A stretch of 64,000 nucleotides of DNA. It comes from Schizophyllum amplum. Taxonomy: Eukaryota; Basidiomycota; Agaricomycetes; Agaricales; Schizophyllaceae. This document shows, piece after piece, positions 45,448-56,978 of the stretch. The position numbers and the translations under genes were made by a program. Location of the stretch: assembly GCA_007026445.1 (NCBI GenBank), contig VDMD01000006.1, positions 434,001 through 498,000 on the forward strand, in the 5' to 3' direction. Under the pieces are notes generated by a model. It ran no database searches and had not been told where the DNA came from. It was given only the letters and a program-made list of their open reading frames with translations. Within the stretch, counting starts at the first letter, position 1. Each line of letters starts with the position of its first letter.

Positions 45448-46886
45448 CTATAGTATGCCGGAGTCCTTCAGCGCGTTTTGCAATATCGTCTCCTTGACTG
45501 CAGCAAACACGAGTCGGATGTTACTCGTGTCGGTTGCTTGTGTCAAACTGTACGCCTGTCAGCATATGGTACACACGGATTCAGAGGATACTCACTGTGG
45601 GTAGACACTCAGCCCTGCACGGTTCGCCTGCATGAACTTCCACAGGATAAACTTCGCTGCCTTGTTTGGGTCCTTTCCGCCAGTGTATTCAGGGAAGTAC
45701 CTCTCCAATGGAACCTAGGTTGATGGCGTTGAGCAAGGGTATAAGAAGTCTACATGGATCGTAATGCACCTTATGAACCTTGGTCTTGAACACGTCGATC
45801 TTGTTCAGGAATATGATGATGGATGTTCGCAAGAACCATCTTGAGTTGATAATCGACTCGAAGAGAACAAGGGACTCCGCCATACGGTTCTGTTGGAGCA
45901 CCACAGTCAGCGAACGTCAATGCACTTGAGCAGCGTGACGCACCTGATTCTTCTCTTCCAACAATTGCTGGTCGTACTCGCTCAAAGCCGTGCAGAAGAT
46001 GATAGAGGTTACGCTTTCGAAGCAGTGTATCCACTTCTTCCGCTCTGAACGCTGGCCGCCGACATCGAACATGTGTATGCTGCAACGGCCGCACACGCTC
46101 AGTGAGCGAGTCCAGAGTAACAAGAGACGATAACTGACGATAGAGGCCCCATGGTGAATCGTGTTTCTGTGATACTTGTCGTCTTCGCTCTTGCACGCAA
46201 AACGTCTGTCTCGGTTGGGACATAATTAGGGTCGCCAATCCGCATGACTTCGGTGAAGAAGCTGAAGCAAGGCGTATGAGCGTCTAACTTTGTGGATAGA
46301 TAAGGTAGAACAGCTCACTATGTCGCGCTGTCCATGAGGTAGAAATGGCTAGTCTGCTCGTCGATTACTCGTGTGGCTGCGGGGTCCTTCCAGAAAGCGT
46401 CTATGGCTTCTGCGATGTCGGGAGAGATCGTAGCCTGCGTTCCCTCGTCCAGTTGGTAGTCAAGGATCTTGTCCTGCAAGGGCTGCAACGAGCGTGTAAG
46501 CATTGCACAGGAAGTCATAGCGGTCTCACGCACTCGATTCTTAAAGTCCTCGCACTCCGTTCCGAGCTTCTTCATCTGCATAAGGATAGCCTTGGCTGAG
46601 TCAAGGACATTGCGATGGATGATGGGTCGAAATGAGACAAGTTCCTCCTGGCTAAATCCATCCTGGTGGATGATCTTCATTTGCTTGACGATGGTCGACT
46701 TCCCGGACTCGCCAGACCCTACGACATACTTAGCGCGAGCACAAGAGCAGCACGCCCGCACGCACCGAGAAGCAAGATCTTGCATTCTTTCTTGAGCCGC
46801 TTGCCATCTTCCTCAATTGACCGGTCTATGTCGTCGGACCTTGCCTTCGCCTCCAGGTCGACTGGCTTCGACGCGCACGCGCCCAT
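45448..46886 (-). CDS. Heterotrimeric G-protein alpha subunit
   Basis: Membrane-anchored GTPase relaying receptor signals (nutrient or pheromone). The start at 46886 gives [14 protein letters not shown], with Gly2 for myristoylation and Cys4 for palmitoylation. Spliced motifs are: P-loop [17 protein letters not shown]; the helical domain, including [17 protein letters not shown]; switch [18 protein letters not shown]; switch [32 protein letters not shown] (base recognition); and [10 protein letters not shown], where most family members have TCAT. The C-terminus [12 protein letters not shown] at 45448 lacks the Cys at -4 that pertussis toxin modifies in the Gi-like class, so it belongs to another fungal subclass. 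It is about 353 residues in seven or more exons. A MITE lies 181 bases upstream of the start codon. Confidence 0.95.
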
Positions 46887-47066
46887 CGCTCGCGTATAGT
46901 CTCGGATTCAGTGTAGTGAGAGAAAGGTAGCGCGAGGGAGATTCTGCAGAGCGCAGGGCGAGCGGAGGACAAAGGGGAGATGGAAGGCGAGGACAAGCGG
47001 GGTGCCGCGACGCGAGGGAAACTGTCTCCGGCCGCCCACGTGGCGCGAACAAGGCCTTCAAAATGA
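46887..47066 (-). promoter_or_regulatory. Proximal upstream region of the G-alpha gene
   Basis: Only 180 bases separate the start codon from the right-hand MITE. No TATA box is seen; CT-rich stretches occur on the coding strand. Regulatory sequence beyond this point has been displaced by the insertion. Confidence 0.35.
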
Positions 47067-47469
47067 TACCGTCCCGTAACGGGATATGCACCACTTGGCC
47101 CAGGGAACGGGATATGCACCACTCGGCCTGTGCCAGTCAAATTTTCATAAAAGCCCTAGATATCCGGTGTATCTGTAGCGCAGCATGACATCTACCGTAG
47201 CCTGAAAGATCATAGGGCAGGTGTATCTACAGCGAGAGGTAGAAAAATCAGAAGTAGCACGGCAACTCCCGAAAAGTGGTGCATTACGCTATCACCGTCT
47301 TTGCGCACAGACAGTACGGTCGTTGTCCAGTGATAATTCTCATAAATATTTGAGCAAAGAGGGAAGAGTCCTATTCATGGTCCTGATTATTTTCAGAGCA
47401 ATCGAAGACAACGGCAGCGAGTTGTGGCCTGCAGACTCAAAGTGGTGCATATCCCGTTACGGGACGGTA
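47067..47469. mobile_element. MITE copy B, 403 bp, apparently identical to copy A
   Basis: Same ends, same length and, reading the two side by side, the same sequence as 38625-39027, in the same orientation. It is flanked by TA on both sides; the wider flanks differ from copy A, so this is a separate insertion and not a larger duplication. It has no coding capacity. Confidence 0.85.
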
Positions 47470-48588
47470 TGACAAAATCAAATCAAATCTAGTACATCGG
47501 GTCCACGGACCGTTCCTGAAGTTCAACCGCCACAAATTGAAACCGCAGGCGCCACCATATGCGGTGGGTTGCTTACCTGTGGATCAACAGGGACTCTTGC
47601 ACAACCGGTACGTAGCTGATCAATTTTACCCTGCAGTATGCCTCAAGGCGCCAGGGCTTCCATGTTTTCGACCGTCCTATATTCAGTGCGCACAAGGCTC
47701 ACTCTACAATCGGCATAGTACTTAGTACTTACACACCCAGTGATCGGCCTATGGGTAATCCATGAGCTGAGGAGTAGCATGGATATCTCATGAGATTCCT
47801 GCGGAATATGCATCGGATCCGTACGAAAATCCAACGTTCCTGCATCATGAGCACCGCATAGGGCAGCACCCATGCATTATCCATGGCTCGTGTCGGAATA
47901 TGCCGAGCCAATCAGGTGACGCACGGCGTCGTAAATTTCCACCAAGTCCCGCTTCCGCCCTTGCCTCCCACCAACCTCCCACCAGCCTCTGTCACCGTCA
48001 TTGTGAGGACGACCATGACCGTCTGTTCACCCCGCCGCTATCGCTCTGCCACAAGTGGGGCCTGGATGCCTCGTCGCTCGTGCAAGGTCGCAACAGTCTT
48101 CTAGCAAATTCAAGAGCGTTGGCCTGAATACTATAGTCTAGTGGCACCTAATACAACATTCGTAGTATCAGCATCGATAGGCCACGAGTACTGGGCGTAG
48201 CGCCGGCTGGAGCAGCGAGCGCGCTGGTCGCCAGCGGCCACGGTGGCGGCTGCTGACTAATACGCCGTGCCGAACCTGCCGACCCATAGTCAGTCCATGA
48301 TGCAGGAACGTGTGATTTCCTTGCGAATTCGATGAATAAAATATGGACCAGCCTATGAGCTGCTCATAGCGAAGAATATACTTTACCCATCGGCCGATCA
48401 CTGGCTGTGTACCAGTACAGAGTGCATCCATATTACGTCCTTGAGGAGGAAGCGAAGAGATAGCATGATGATTGTCAGAGTATTTCGTCGCGTCTAATAT
48501 ACATGTGTTCGTCTACAGAGTACAGAACGTGTAGCGGGTCTCATAGCATGAATAATGAGCGATAGATAGGTTAGTAACTAGAGGCGCC
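47470..48588. other. 1.1-kb gap without a recognisable gene
   Basis: Short frames only. It lies between MITE copy B and the 3' end of PCK1. No motif, RNA gene or repeat was seen. Confidence 0.4.
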
Positions 48589-50539
48589 TCATAGCTGCGG
48601 GCCTGCCTTGCGCACGCTCTCATCCACATCCTGCTCATACAGCGCGAACGCCTTCTGGAACATGCCCGCCAGCTTGCGGACCTCCTTCGTGAAGCTTGCC
48701 TTCTCCGGCCACGCGAGCTCTGGGTTCAGCAGCTCGCGCGGCACACCCTCTAGGGCTGTCGGGATCGACAAACCAAAGGTGGAGAACGTCTCGAACTCGG
48801 CCTTCGCGAGTTCGCCGGAGTGGATGGCGTCCACGATGCGGCGCGTGTACTTCAGCGGGCAGCGCTTGCCCATCCCGAACTTGCCACCTGTCCAGCCGGT
48901 GTTAACGAGCCAGCAGTCGACGTTGTGCTTTGCCATGCGCTCGGCGAGCATCTCAGCGTAGCGGCCGGGCTATTCAACTGTCAATATCTAGTCACACAGA
49001 AACAGCACGACATTATACGCACGTGCAAGACAATGAAGGGCGCAGAGTAGCACGTCGAGAACGTCGGGATGGGCTCCAGGACACCGTCCTCCGTGCCCGG
49101 GGTCTTCGAGGTGTATCCAGCGAGGAAGTGGTAGCTCGCCTGCGCCGGCGTGAGCTTGCTCACGGGCGGGAGCACACCGAACGCGTCGCACGTCAGCATG
49201 ATAATGTTGGTCGGCTGGCGGTCGACACTGCACGGTATTTGCGCGTTCGGGATGAACTCGATCGGGTACGCGCAGCGCGTGTTCTCCGTGATGCTCACGT
49301 CGTCGTAGTCGGGCTGGCGCGTGACAGGGTCGTACACCACGTTCTCGAGGATACTGCCGAACTTGATGGCGTTGAAGATCTCAGGCTCCTTCTCCGCTGA
49401 GAGGTTGATGCACTTGGCGTAGCAGCCGCCCTCGATGTTGAAGACGCCCGAGTCGGACCAAACGTGCTCGTCGTCGCCGATGAGCGGACGCTTCGGGTCG
49501 GCGGAGAGCGTGGTCTTGCCCGTGCCCGAAAGGCCAAAGAAGAGCGTGACGTCGTTCTTCTCGCTGCCGACGTTGGCGGAGGAGTGGAGGGAGAGTTGGC
49601 CGAACTTGACCGGCTGCAGGTAGTGCATGACGGAGAAGACGCCCTTCTTCATCTCGCCAGCGTATTCAGTGCCGAGGATGACCATCTCCATGCGCTTGAA
49701 GTTGATCTCGACGGAGGTGGAGGAGGACATGCCCTTGGTGAAGCGGTTGGCGGGGAATTGGCCGGCGTTGTAGATGATGAAGTCAGGCTCGCCGAAGTCG
49801 GCGAGCTGCTCTTCAGTCGGGCGTATCAACATGTTGTTCTGAGGCGACAGTCAGCTAAGGACAGACTGCTGGGAGCCCATAACACTTACCATGAACAGCG
49901 CGTGGTATGCTCGCGCGCAAATAACGCGGACCTTGATGCGGTACTTGGGGTCCCACTGAAGAAAATGTGAGAACAAGGCATGATCATAATGGCAAGGGAC
50001 GCACCCCGGCGTAGCCGTCAAAGACATAGACGTTGTCACGGGTGTTAAGGTAGTCAATCGCGCGCTCGCGGTTGATCTCAAATGTGTCTGCATGCCATAT
50101 AAGCCCCTAAACGAAAGTAGAACAAGACGGCGACTCACGTTCATCCATCTTGATGTTCACAGGTCCCCACCATATGTCGTCTTTGCTCGTCTCCTCGTAA
50201 ACGATTCGCTTGTCCTTCGGGCTCCGCCCCGTCTTCTTGCCCGAGAAGTTGATGAGTGCTCCGGACGATGAGATGATGGCGCCCTCATTGCGGATGGCAT
50301 CCTCGTAGAGCAGCGCCACAGGCGCGTTGCGCTTGATGCAGATGCGGTCCATGTCGAAGCCTGCGTTCGAGAAGTATTCCAAGTCGTGCCCGATGACTGG
50401 AGTCTCGGTCAGCAAGAGGCAATGACAGCGAACAGCCCGCCCACGTACGTGCGTTGAACTGATCGGACTCCTGCGTCTGAGCGTAGTGCTTGTGGAGGAT
50501 ATGCGGGGTAACGTGCGGGGTAGTATGCGAGGCGACCAT
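48589..50539 (-). CDS. PCK1: Phosphoenolpyruvate carboxykinase (ATP)
   Basis: Cytosolic enzyme of gluconeogenesis, converting oxaloacetate and ATP to PEP, CO2 and ADP (EC 4.1.1.49). The start at 50539 gives [20 protein letters not shown]; a second Met nine codons upstream is possible. Six exons carry [20 protein letters not shown] (substrate-binding Arg), [40 protein letters not shown], the P-loop [20 protein letters not shown], then [20 protein letters not shown] (metal and kinase-2 region) and [14 protein letters not shown]. It ends SVRKAGPQL at 48589. At about 565 residues it is full length for the ATP-type family. A TATA box lies about 130 bases upstream. In other fungi this gene is glucose-repressed; no operator is claimed here. 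Confidence 0.96.
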
Positions 50540-50667
50540 TGCTGATGGAGGAGAGGATATGGACAATCGTTAGCAGCTTGTGCGCGCCGGAGTGCGATGC
50601 AAGAGGGGAAGTATATGAGGACGGACGGGGGTACGCGGTCAAGCAAAGAATGTAGAGGAATTGGGTC

Positions 50668-50677
50668 CTTATATACG
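50668..50677 (-). promoter_or_regulatory. TATA box of PCK1
   Basis: GTATATAAGG on the minus strand, about 130 bases upstream of the PCK1 start. Confidence 0.45.
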
Positions 50678-53600
50678 ACGAGTGCGGGGAAGCTGTTCCC
50701 CACTTACCGCGCTGGACCCTAATCCGCCCGACTGTCCATCGATTTCGTCGAGTGAAACCGAGAGTGCCCGAATGAGGGTGAGGATAGGAGAGCCATAAGA
50801 GGGGCCGCATCATATCACATGCTCGTTCGATTAGCACGAGACGGTGCGGACCGCCGGCGCTCCGATCGGTTTGTGTGCGTCAGTCGAAGGCAAGCAAGCA
50901 CCACCACCACTGGGCGGTTCCTGGCCTTTGTGGTGGCCCAGCTACTTACAACTGGACAAACTGAACGTACACCTTACGAGATTTCTGAGCCACCTGCATG
51001 TGCGTTAGCGCTCGTAGAGGAGCTGAGATGATCGCAGCGACATCGGTGCAAAGGCGACGACTGTACCACAAACGCCCGACTGGTCGCCATCCTCGGTCTG
51101 CACATGTCCACTTGAAGCTTCCTCGCACGGTCTTCGTGTCGTGAGAGCTGTGAGCACATGATGGGACAGATAGGAGCTCAGAAATAGACAAAGAAGTCGA
51201 CTTACAGTTCCGATATAGAGCAATTTGTAGACTTCACGCATTGTTTGCAGAACGAGGGCCGCAGATGTGGCCGGACAGTGATTAGAGGACGTTCGGACAT
51301 AGAGGTCGATAAAGACCGCACACATGGCGCAGAAGCAATGGAGTGTGCAGACGGGACGGGTCAGACAGCAATAGATGCGAATAAACGAAGTTAGAGACGT
51401 CTACAATACTGTACATCGACAAAAAAAAAAGGAGGATGCCTGAATGATGCGTGAGTATTGGCTCGCAAGACAAAGGAAAGGGTAGGAAGATGGGGTCAGA
51501 TAAGCCGATGTTTTCGTATCTCCCGCGCGCTCGAAGCACCCCGGGCGGCCCGTCTGCCCCAGGACGGGACAGACGAACATGGCCTGACGGCTGCCCGATG
51601 CAACATCAAGCACGACGGGTATTGAATCAAAGAATGGATGAACTTGGTTTCGTCTTGTGAAGGGGATAGCCATAGGACATGGAAGGGAAATCGTCAAATG
51701 CGAATGATGCTCACCAATGGCTCAAGGAAATGCGGTCAAAGAACGCGGTCGTGGAGATCAAGCTGGGATAAGATCGGTCAGTTAGGGTCATGGAAAAGAG
51801 ATGGGATGGGTATTGGGAGGATCAGTCGAGAGTCTTTGGTATAAAGCTATCCACAAGAGGTTGATTGCTCTCCTTCGGAAGCAGAACTGAATAGTTGGAT
51901 CATCATGCAAAAGCGCGTAGCTGGAAGAGCAGGCTGAACATCGAGAGAGTACACACCTAAGAGAGCCTCAGATGTTGATGGCTGAGATCAGAAAACGGTG
52001 GGGAAAGGGCATGGAGGAGCAGAAGAGGAAGCACGAGCGATCGAACAAAAGCAAGAGAAAAAATGCGCATGCCCAGTCCTCGGCAGACGCCGAGCGGAGC
52101 TCGAACTACTCAAGCGAGGACAAACATTATTTTCCTCCTGCGCACTGCCCGCGCGTCGTTCGTCTTCTACCGTGTCTATTGATCGCCCTGGTCCCGTCTC
52201 CTGCAGCTCTTGTGAGGCCTGCATCTGGCATTTCAGATGGTGAGTGGCCTGTACTGTTTCCCCACCCATCACCACTGTACGATGACATTCATCCATCTCG
52301 AGTCGGTGACGATTTTCGATGATCCTACTCGCAACATGCATCACCAACTGACTTTCTCCCCCTTCTCAAACTCGTATGAATACATTTGCTGACATCCCAT
52401 CCCAGGTTGTGTAAGCCTCACGCTTCGCGTCCGATCGACATACGTTCAACACTTGCCATCCATGTCTTCCCCACTTTGCACTTGTGAAGATAAATATACC
52501 ATCTGCGACCATATCCTGGGCTCAGTGCATACGCACTGACCACCCATTGAAGCGCTATCACTTCCTGTCTCGCCTCGTCGCGATGTTGACCTTGCAGCGT
52601 AGCCTAATCTCAGGTCTTCAAGTTCTTTCCATATCGGCAGGATGGTGAGTCTGCTTTTCCCAGTGCCCCCATATGATGCTTTTAAACAATGACAAGCATA
52701 TGTCCGACTCGCGCAAGCGTATGAAGGACACTTTTTCTGTTTCCTGATCCTCATCTCCAACATCGTTTCGCCGTGCTTTTGCTGATCTTCTTGTTAGGGC
52801 TTGTAGACCACCGTCACGGTCTAGTTCACTGGGACACTCACGTACCATCGTCGGCGGCCGCGCCGTCCTTCATACTCATCGATACTCGTCGTAGTAGCTT
52901 GCCATGCAATCAACAAACTTTCCTGCCTCGCACTCATCCATTCGCGTGCTCTTCTGCCACGTTCGGAGCGGCGTGCTCAGGATCCGTCCGCCCACTTCTG
53001 CCTCAGAGGCGCATCCTGTAGTCGTAAGAAGCCAACGGTCCCTCTCGCTGTGCCAAGCTGCTCCGACACGTTTGATAGGGGACAGTCTGCGCCTGTCTAA
53101 CAGTTCGTGCAGGGTACGTCGCGGCGAAATGCATGCGCCGATACTTACCTACTTTCAGGAGACGTTGACTGTTGGGCAGCCCCCCGTGAAGAGCTGATGT
53201 AACGCAGGGGCTCGGTGCCATCGAAGCCAAGACGAGCTGGACCTGCTCGCGTTATCGTGAGGGCCGAGGCAATCGCAATCGTCCTAGCGCCTATTGAGCG
53301 GTCTCCTGGTCACGGTAAAGCCTTCACACATCGTTTTGCGCCGTTTTTCTGGACCGTCTTTGTAGGGCTAAGGGAGCCGTTGTAGAGGCAGATCCGCAGG
53401 CCGCGCAGTCGATAGCGCTGCGCCCAGGTCCCGGCGGCCTATCGTAGTCCAAAATAAGCGTTCGCACAACGCATCTTAATGTCATGATCTTGTCGACCTG
53501 GGCGACCTACGAGGGAGGGGGCAGAGGGAGGCAGCGTCGCCAACAGTCGCGGTCGATGACGGCGCTCGCGCGTTTATGTCCGCCACCGAGTCACCTGTCG

Positions 53601-53915
53601 AGAATTCAATAATTGGACGGACAAGGATCAGAGGGATCAGAAGTTCAACAATGTCCCTCCCATATTTGGCAAATTTCCAATAGATATCCGAGGCGCGTCG
53701 CACGGGCGCAACTGCCGATGATATCTGTTTTTCCCATCGCCCAGGTCAGCCGCGTCCTTCTCGAGCTTCCGCTTCCCTGCTTCTGCACGGCCCTCGCCAC
53801 TCTTTCCCCCCTCACGCTCATTTGCCCCTCGCTCGTTCTGCTCCGCGCTATCGGAGCGTCCACGCTTTATTAGAAGACCCAACGACCCAGCGCATCGCGT
53901 CATCGTCCGTCTTCA
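50678..53915. other. 3.2-kb gap between divergent PCK1 and SH3 genes
   Basis: No gene assembled on either strand. Frames such as 51451-51660 plus and 51988-52347 minus lack motifs and splice partners. The last kilobase before 53916 is pyrimidine-rich on the plus strand, which fits a long leader or promoter. A 10-base A run occurs at about 51421. An unusually long control region, an unannotated non-coding RNA, or a decayed gene are all possible. Confidence 0.35.
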
Positions 53916-54947
53916 ATGCCAGCCCTGCGCGCTCGCGATGACTCTCCCGGCCCCTTCGACCCCAAGAACGACAGCTTTGGCATACATATCGCAGGCATTG
54001 TTGTTATCGTCGTTCTCGTCCTGGGCATAGCGGTATACCTCAGTGTGCGATATATCCGACGACGCAATGCGCCGCCTGCGGAGTCCGAAGCGCAGTCGCC
54101 GCCCGTCTCGCACTCAATGTCATCATTGTCTTCCTCTCAGAATGAGAAGAATGAGTCCACAAGGTGTGTAGACGTCGAATACACGTAGAAGAGTGCTGAC
54201 CACCACATCAGTACGCTCCGTATCAAAGCCGAGTCGGAGCTGGATGCCTTTTCCCGGGAGCAGCTCACGCGCTCTATAATACTCCCCAGTATTCCCGGGC
54301 AGCGGCCACAACGCCAATCGCGGCAGGAAATTATGGACTTCTACAGCCAGAGCGGCACCCTTCCCCGTTCCTTCCACACCAACGGCTCTTCCGGAAGTTC
54401 GCGCAGCTCCATCGTGCCCAGCTCGCCAAACGGCTCCCTCAACTCCCTCGTCCCCAATACCCCCACCTCGGCCGTCCCCACGCGCTCGTCGATGCTGAAC
54501 CCGAACGCACCGCGCCACTCCTTCATATCAGCGCACTCCATCGGCTCGCGATACTCCGTCATGTCCGGTTACTCCACCTCGCCGTCGAGCACCGGCGGCT
54601 CCATCTCTGGCGTGTCGCGCAAAGTGCGCCAGATCTTCGACCCGGTGCTGCCTGATGAGCTGCTGGTGCGCATTGGGGAGCCGGTGACGCTCGTACAGTC
54701 GTTCGACGATGGGTGGTGCGTCGTGGGGCGCGAGGGCGGCTCGCTCGCGCAGCAGACGAGCATGTTCCGCCCGGCGGACGGCCCGGCGATGGAGATGGGC
54801 GTCGTGCCTGCGTGGGTGTTCGTCAAGCCGATAAAGGGCCTGCGCGCGGAACGACCTATACGGAGTACGAGTCTGGGCATTACGGTGCAGCTCGACGCGC
54901 CGGGCTTCTCGTCGAGAGAGGAATGCATATCGTGGTCCAACTTCTGA
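53916..54947 (+). CDS. Single-pass membrane protein with C-terminal SH3 domain
   Basis: The start at 53916 gives a short N-terminus (MPALRARDDSPGPFDPKNDS), then one TM helix (GIHIAGIVVIVVLVLGIAVY then LSVRYIRRRN), with basic residues on the inner side. The cytoplasmic part is Ser-rich and basic (TLRIKAESELDAFSREQLTR, PGQRPQRQSRQEIMDFYSQS). The C-terminal domain, RQIFDPVLPDELLVRIGEPV then TLVQSFDDGWCVVGRE, and VVPAWVFVKP has the ALYDY-like start, the acidic RT loop, the GW of the binding face and the final proline patch of an SH3 domain. One intron, donor after AAG near 54161 and acceptor CATCAG, joins two exons into about 328 residues. The layout resembles fungal Sho1 or Fus1-like scaffolds at the plasma membrane, but it has one TM helix, so it is closer to Fus1. 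Role inferred only. Confidence 0.82.
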
Positions 54948-56978
54948 GCCCGGCCCCTTGCACTCTGCACCGCAGCGGATTCTCCAAATCACGACTCACG
55001 CTGCTCCTACCTCGCCCGCCAACCGCATACCCCTTCCTTTCATGTACATTTCAACCTACGACGTGCGGGCATCAACTACACCGGGCAGCTGCAACCCGGC
55101 TCGCCGCGGTGTCCTGGCCGCCTCCGGCAGACGACCATGTAACATCACCCCGTGCATGGGTCCTAAGGCTCCCTTGCCGTCTACTACGTCGCTCTCCTCA
55201 CCGTGGAATGTCCCGGTTGTCTGTCTTCTGACCCTTTCTCTGTTCGTTCTGACGCATACGCCTCGCGCCCCTCCCTCATTTGAGCTACATGCTCACCCGG
55301 GCCTCAGCGCTGCCCGATCTTCCTCTCCGCCCGCGCTATAGACTGGTACATATCCCCCCACCTATAGACAGGTACTTACTTGCCGATAGTCGACTTTCGA
55401 TGTCCGACAGTGACATTCAATGTCTCGCGTAGTGCCATTCGTATCGTTATTACTTCATCACTCCTGGTTTATCGTGATCACTGATACATGTACGGCAGTG
55501 TAATACACAAATAACGGCTAGCCAACACAAGTGAAGGCGTATTTTATCTTCTAGAGGGGCTCGAGAATCCCCTTCACACAATTGTAAGTCTGCCACTGGT
55601 CTGCCAAGTCAACAAAGCCGCCTACTGGGCAGGTACCGCCGACTCAGACCAGCGGGCAATAGGGACGAAGGCTCCACATGCAATGATAGTAATACGGCTA
55701 TGTAGGCTCCTTGCGCCACGTACGGGAGTGGATATGCAACGTGCGGGCCGCCAACGCGTCTAAACTCGCAAGTTCGCAGGGCCGCAGCGACGTCGCCCAA
55801 AGTTCAACTATGCACGTGACCGGTTGAAGTTCAAATGCGTTGTTTCTTGACGGGCAATTCGTCTCAGTTGGACCGCCTATCGGCCTTGTATGCACTCCTG
55901 ATATTTCTGAATCTGTCAGGTTGGTGTACGGAGAGCAATGGATTACTTATGTACGAGTGACAGCTGGTAAGCAATGAGCGTCGACTGTCAGTGACACCTG
56001 TGATGCAGGCGTTGACGGCACAACAGAGCCTCAATCCACATTGCAATACATGTTCCATGAATTATGGTCCTGACACAGTGCTGCGCCTCCCTAGCAATCC
56101 CTATGAGCGTTCTCGCTAGCACTGAAGACGGCTGCAGTAGCTTGCTGCTACCTGTGATCTTCGCATCCGCCGGATAGAAATCAGTAGGTCAGAAGAAACG
56201 GGGTCCACTTCGTGGTTGGAGCCATGACAGGAAGAAGGCGGATCTTCGCTCATATCAAGGCTAAAGAATCGAGGATGGAGCCCTTTCCCTTCTGCGCTCT
56301 GGTGGTTGCCTCCCTGACCTCTTCCTCGATATTCAACGTCCCTCCGCGCTCTCACCACCGAGCTTCAAAGCAGAGAGAACGGGAATTATATCGGTGCGCC
56401 TCCAAGATGAAAAGTCTGAAACGTACGCCTAGAACGTTTGCTGCGCGCGAGTCAAGAAAAGACGAGTACACGGAATATCGCGCACTTCGTGGGGAAGTCT
56501 GGCAGCCGGTGATCAGGGTTCAACGGCTAGCTTAACGTGAGTTCTCATTGCTGGATGGATGAAGGAATGAGCGAGCTGTGGTGGCTGTTGGGCATGGCGT
56601 CTCACGCGTCGTCGAGCAGGAGCTCGGATGCGATGACACGAGGCGAGATGGCGACCGGGCCGATCAATCGCACGTCTCTCGTAACCATCACTCCCATGTG
56701 GTGCCTGTTTGCTGGTGTTTCGCGGGAAGCGTCTGCGTTGTCCCGCTGTCCTGAGCAGCGTCGACTCTCGACGCTATCACTCTTCTCGACGGCGCACTGT
56801 CCGCCTGGCCGTCTTCGTGCCATCATCCCCATCCTCTTCACTGCTTTCGTGCGCTTCTCTTCTCGCATGAAACTTCAGTGTATGTGCCGATTTTATTATG
56901 GCGCGCTGCAGTCTGCTCACGACGCATACAGCTCCCAGCTCTCGTCTGTATATCCCCCACGCTCGTTAATTTGCGACT
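54948..56978. other. 2-kb gap without a recognisable gene
   Basis: The first part is pyrimidine-rich and probably the 3' UTR of the SH3 gene. Frames at 54958-55341 and 56212-56992 (plus) lack motifs. The final stretch before 56979 is a likely leader of the next gene. Confidence 0.4.
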
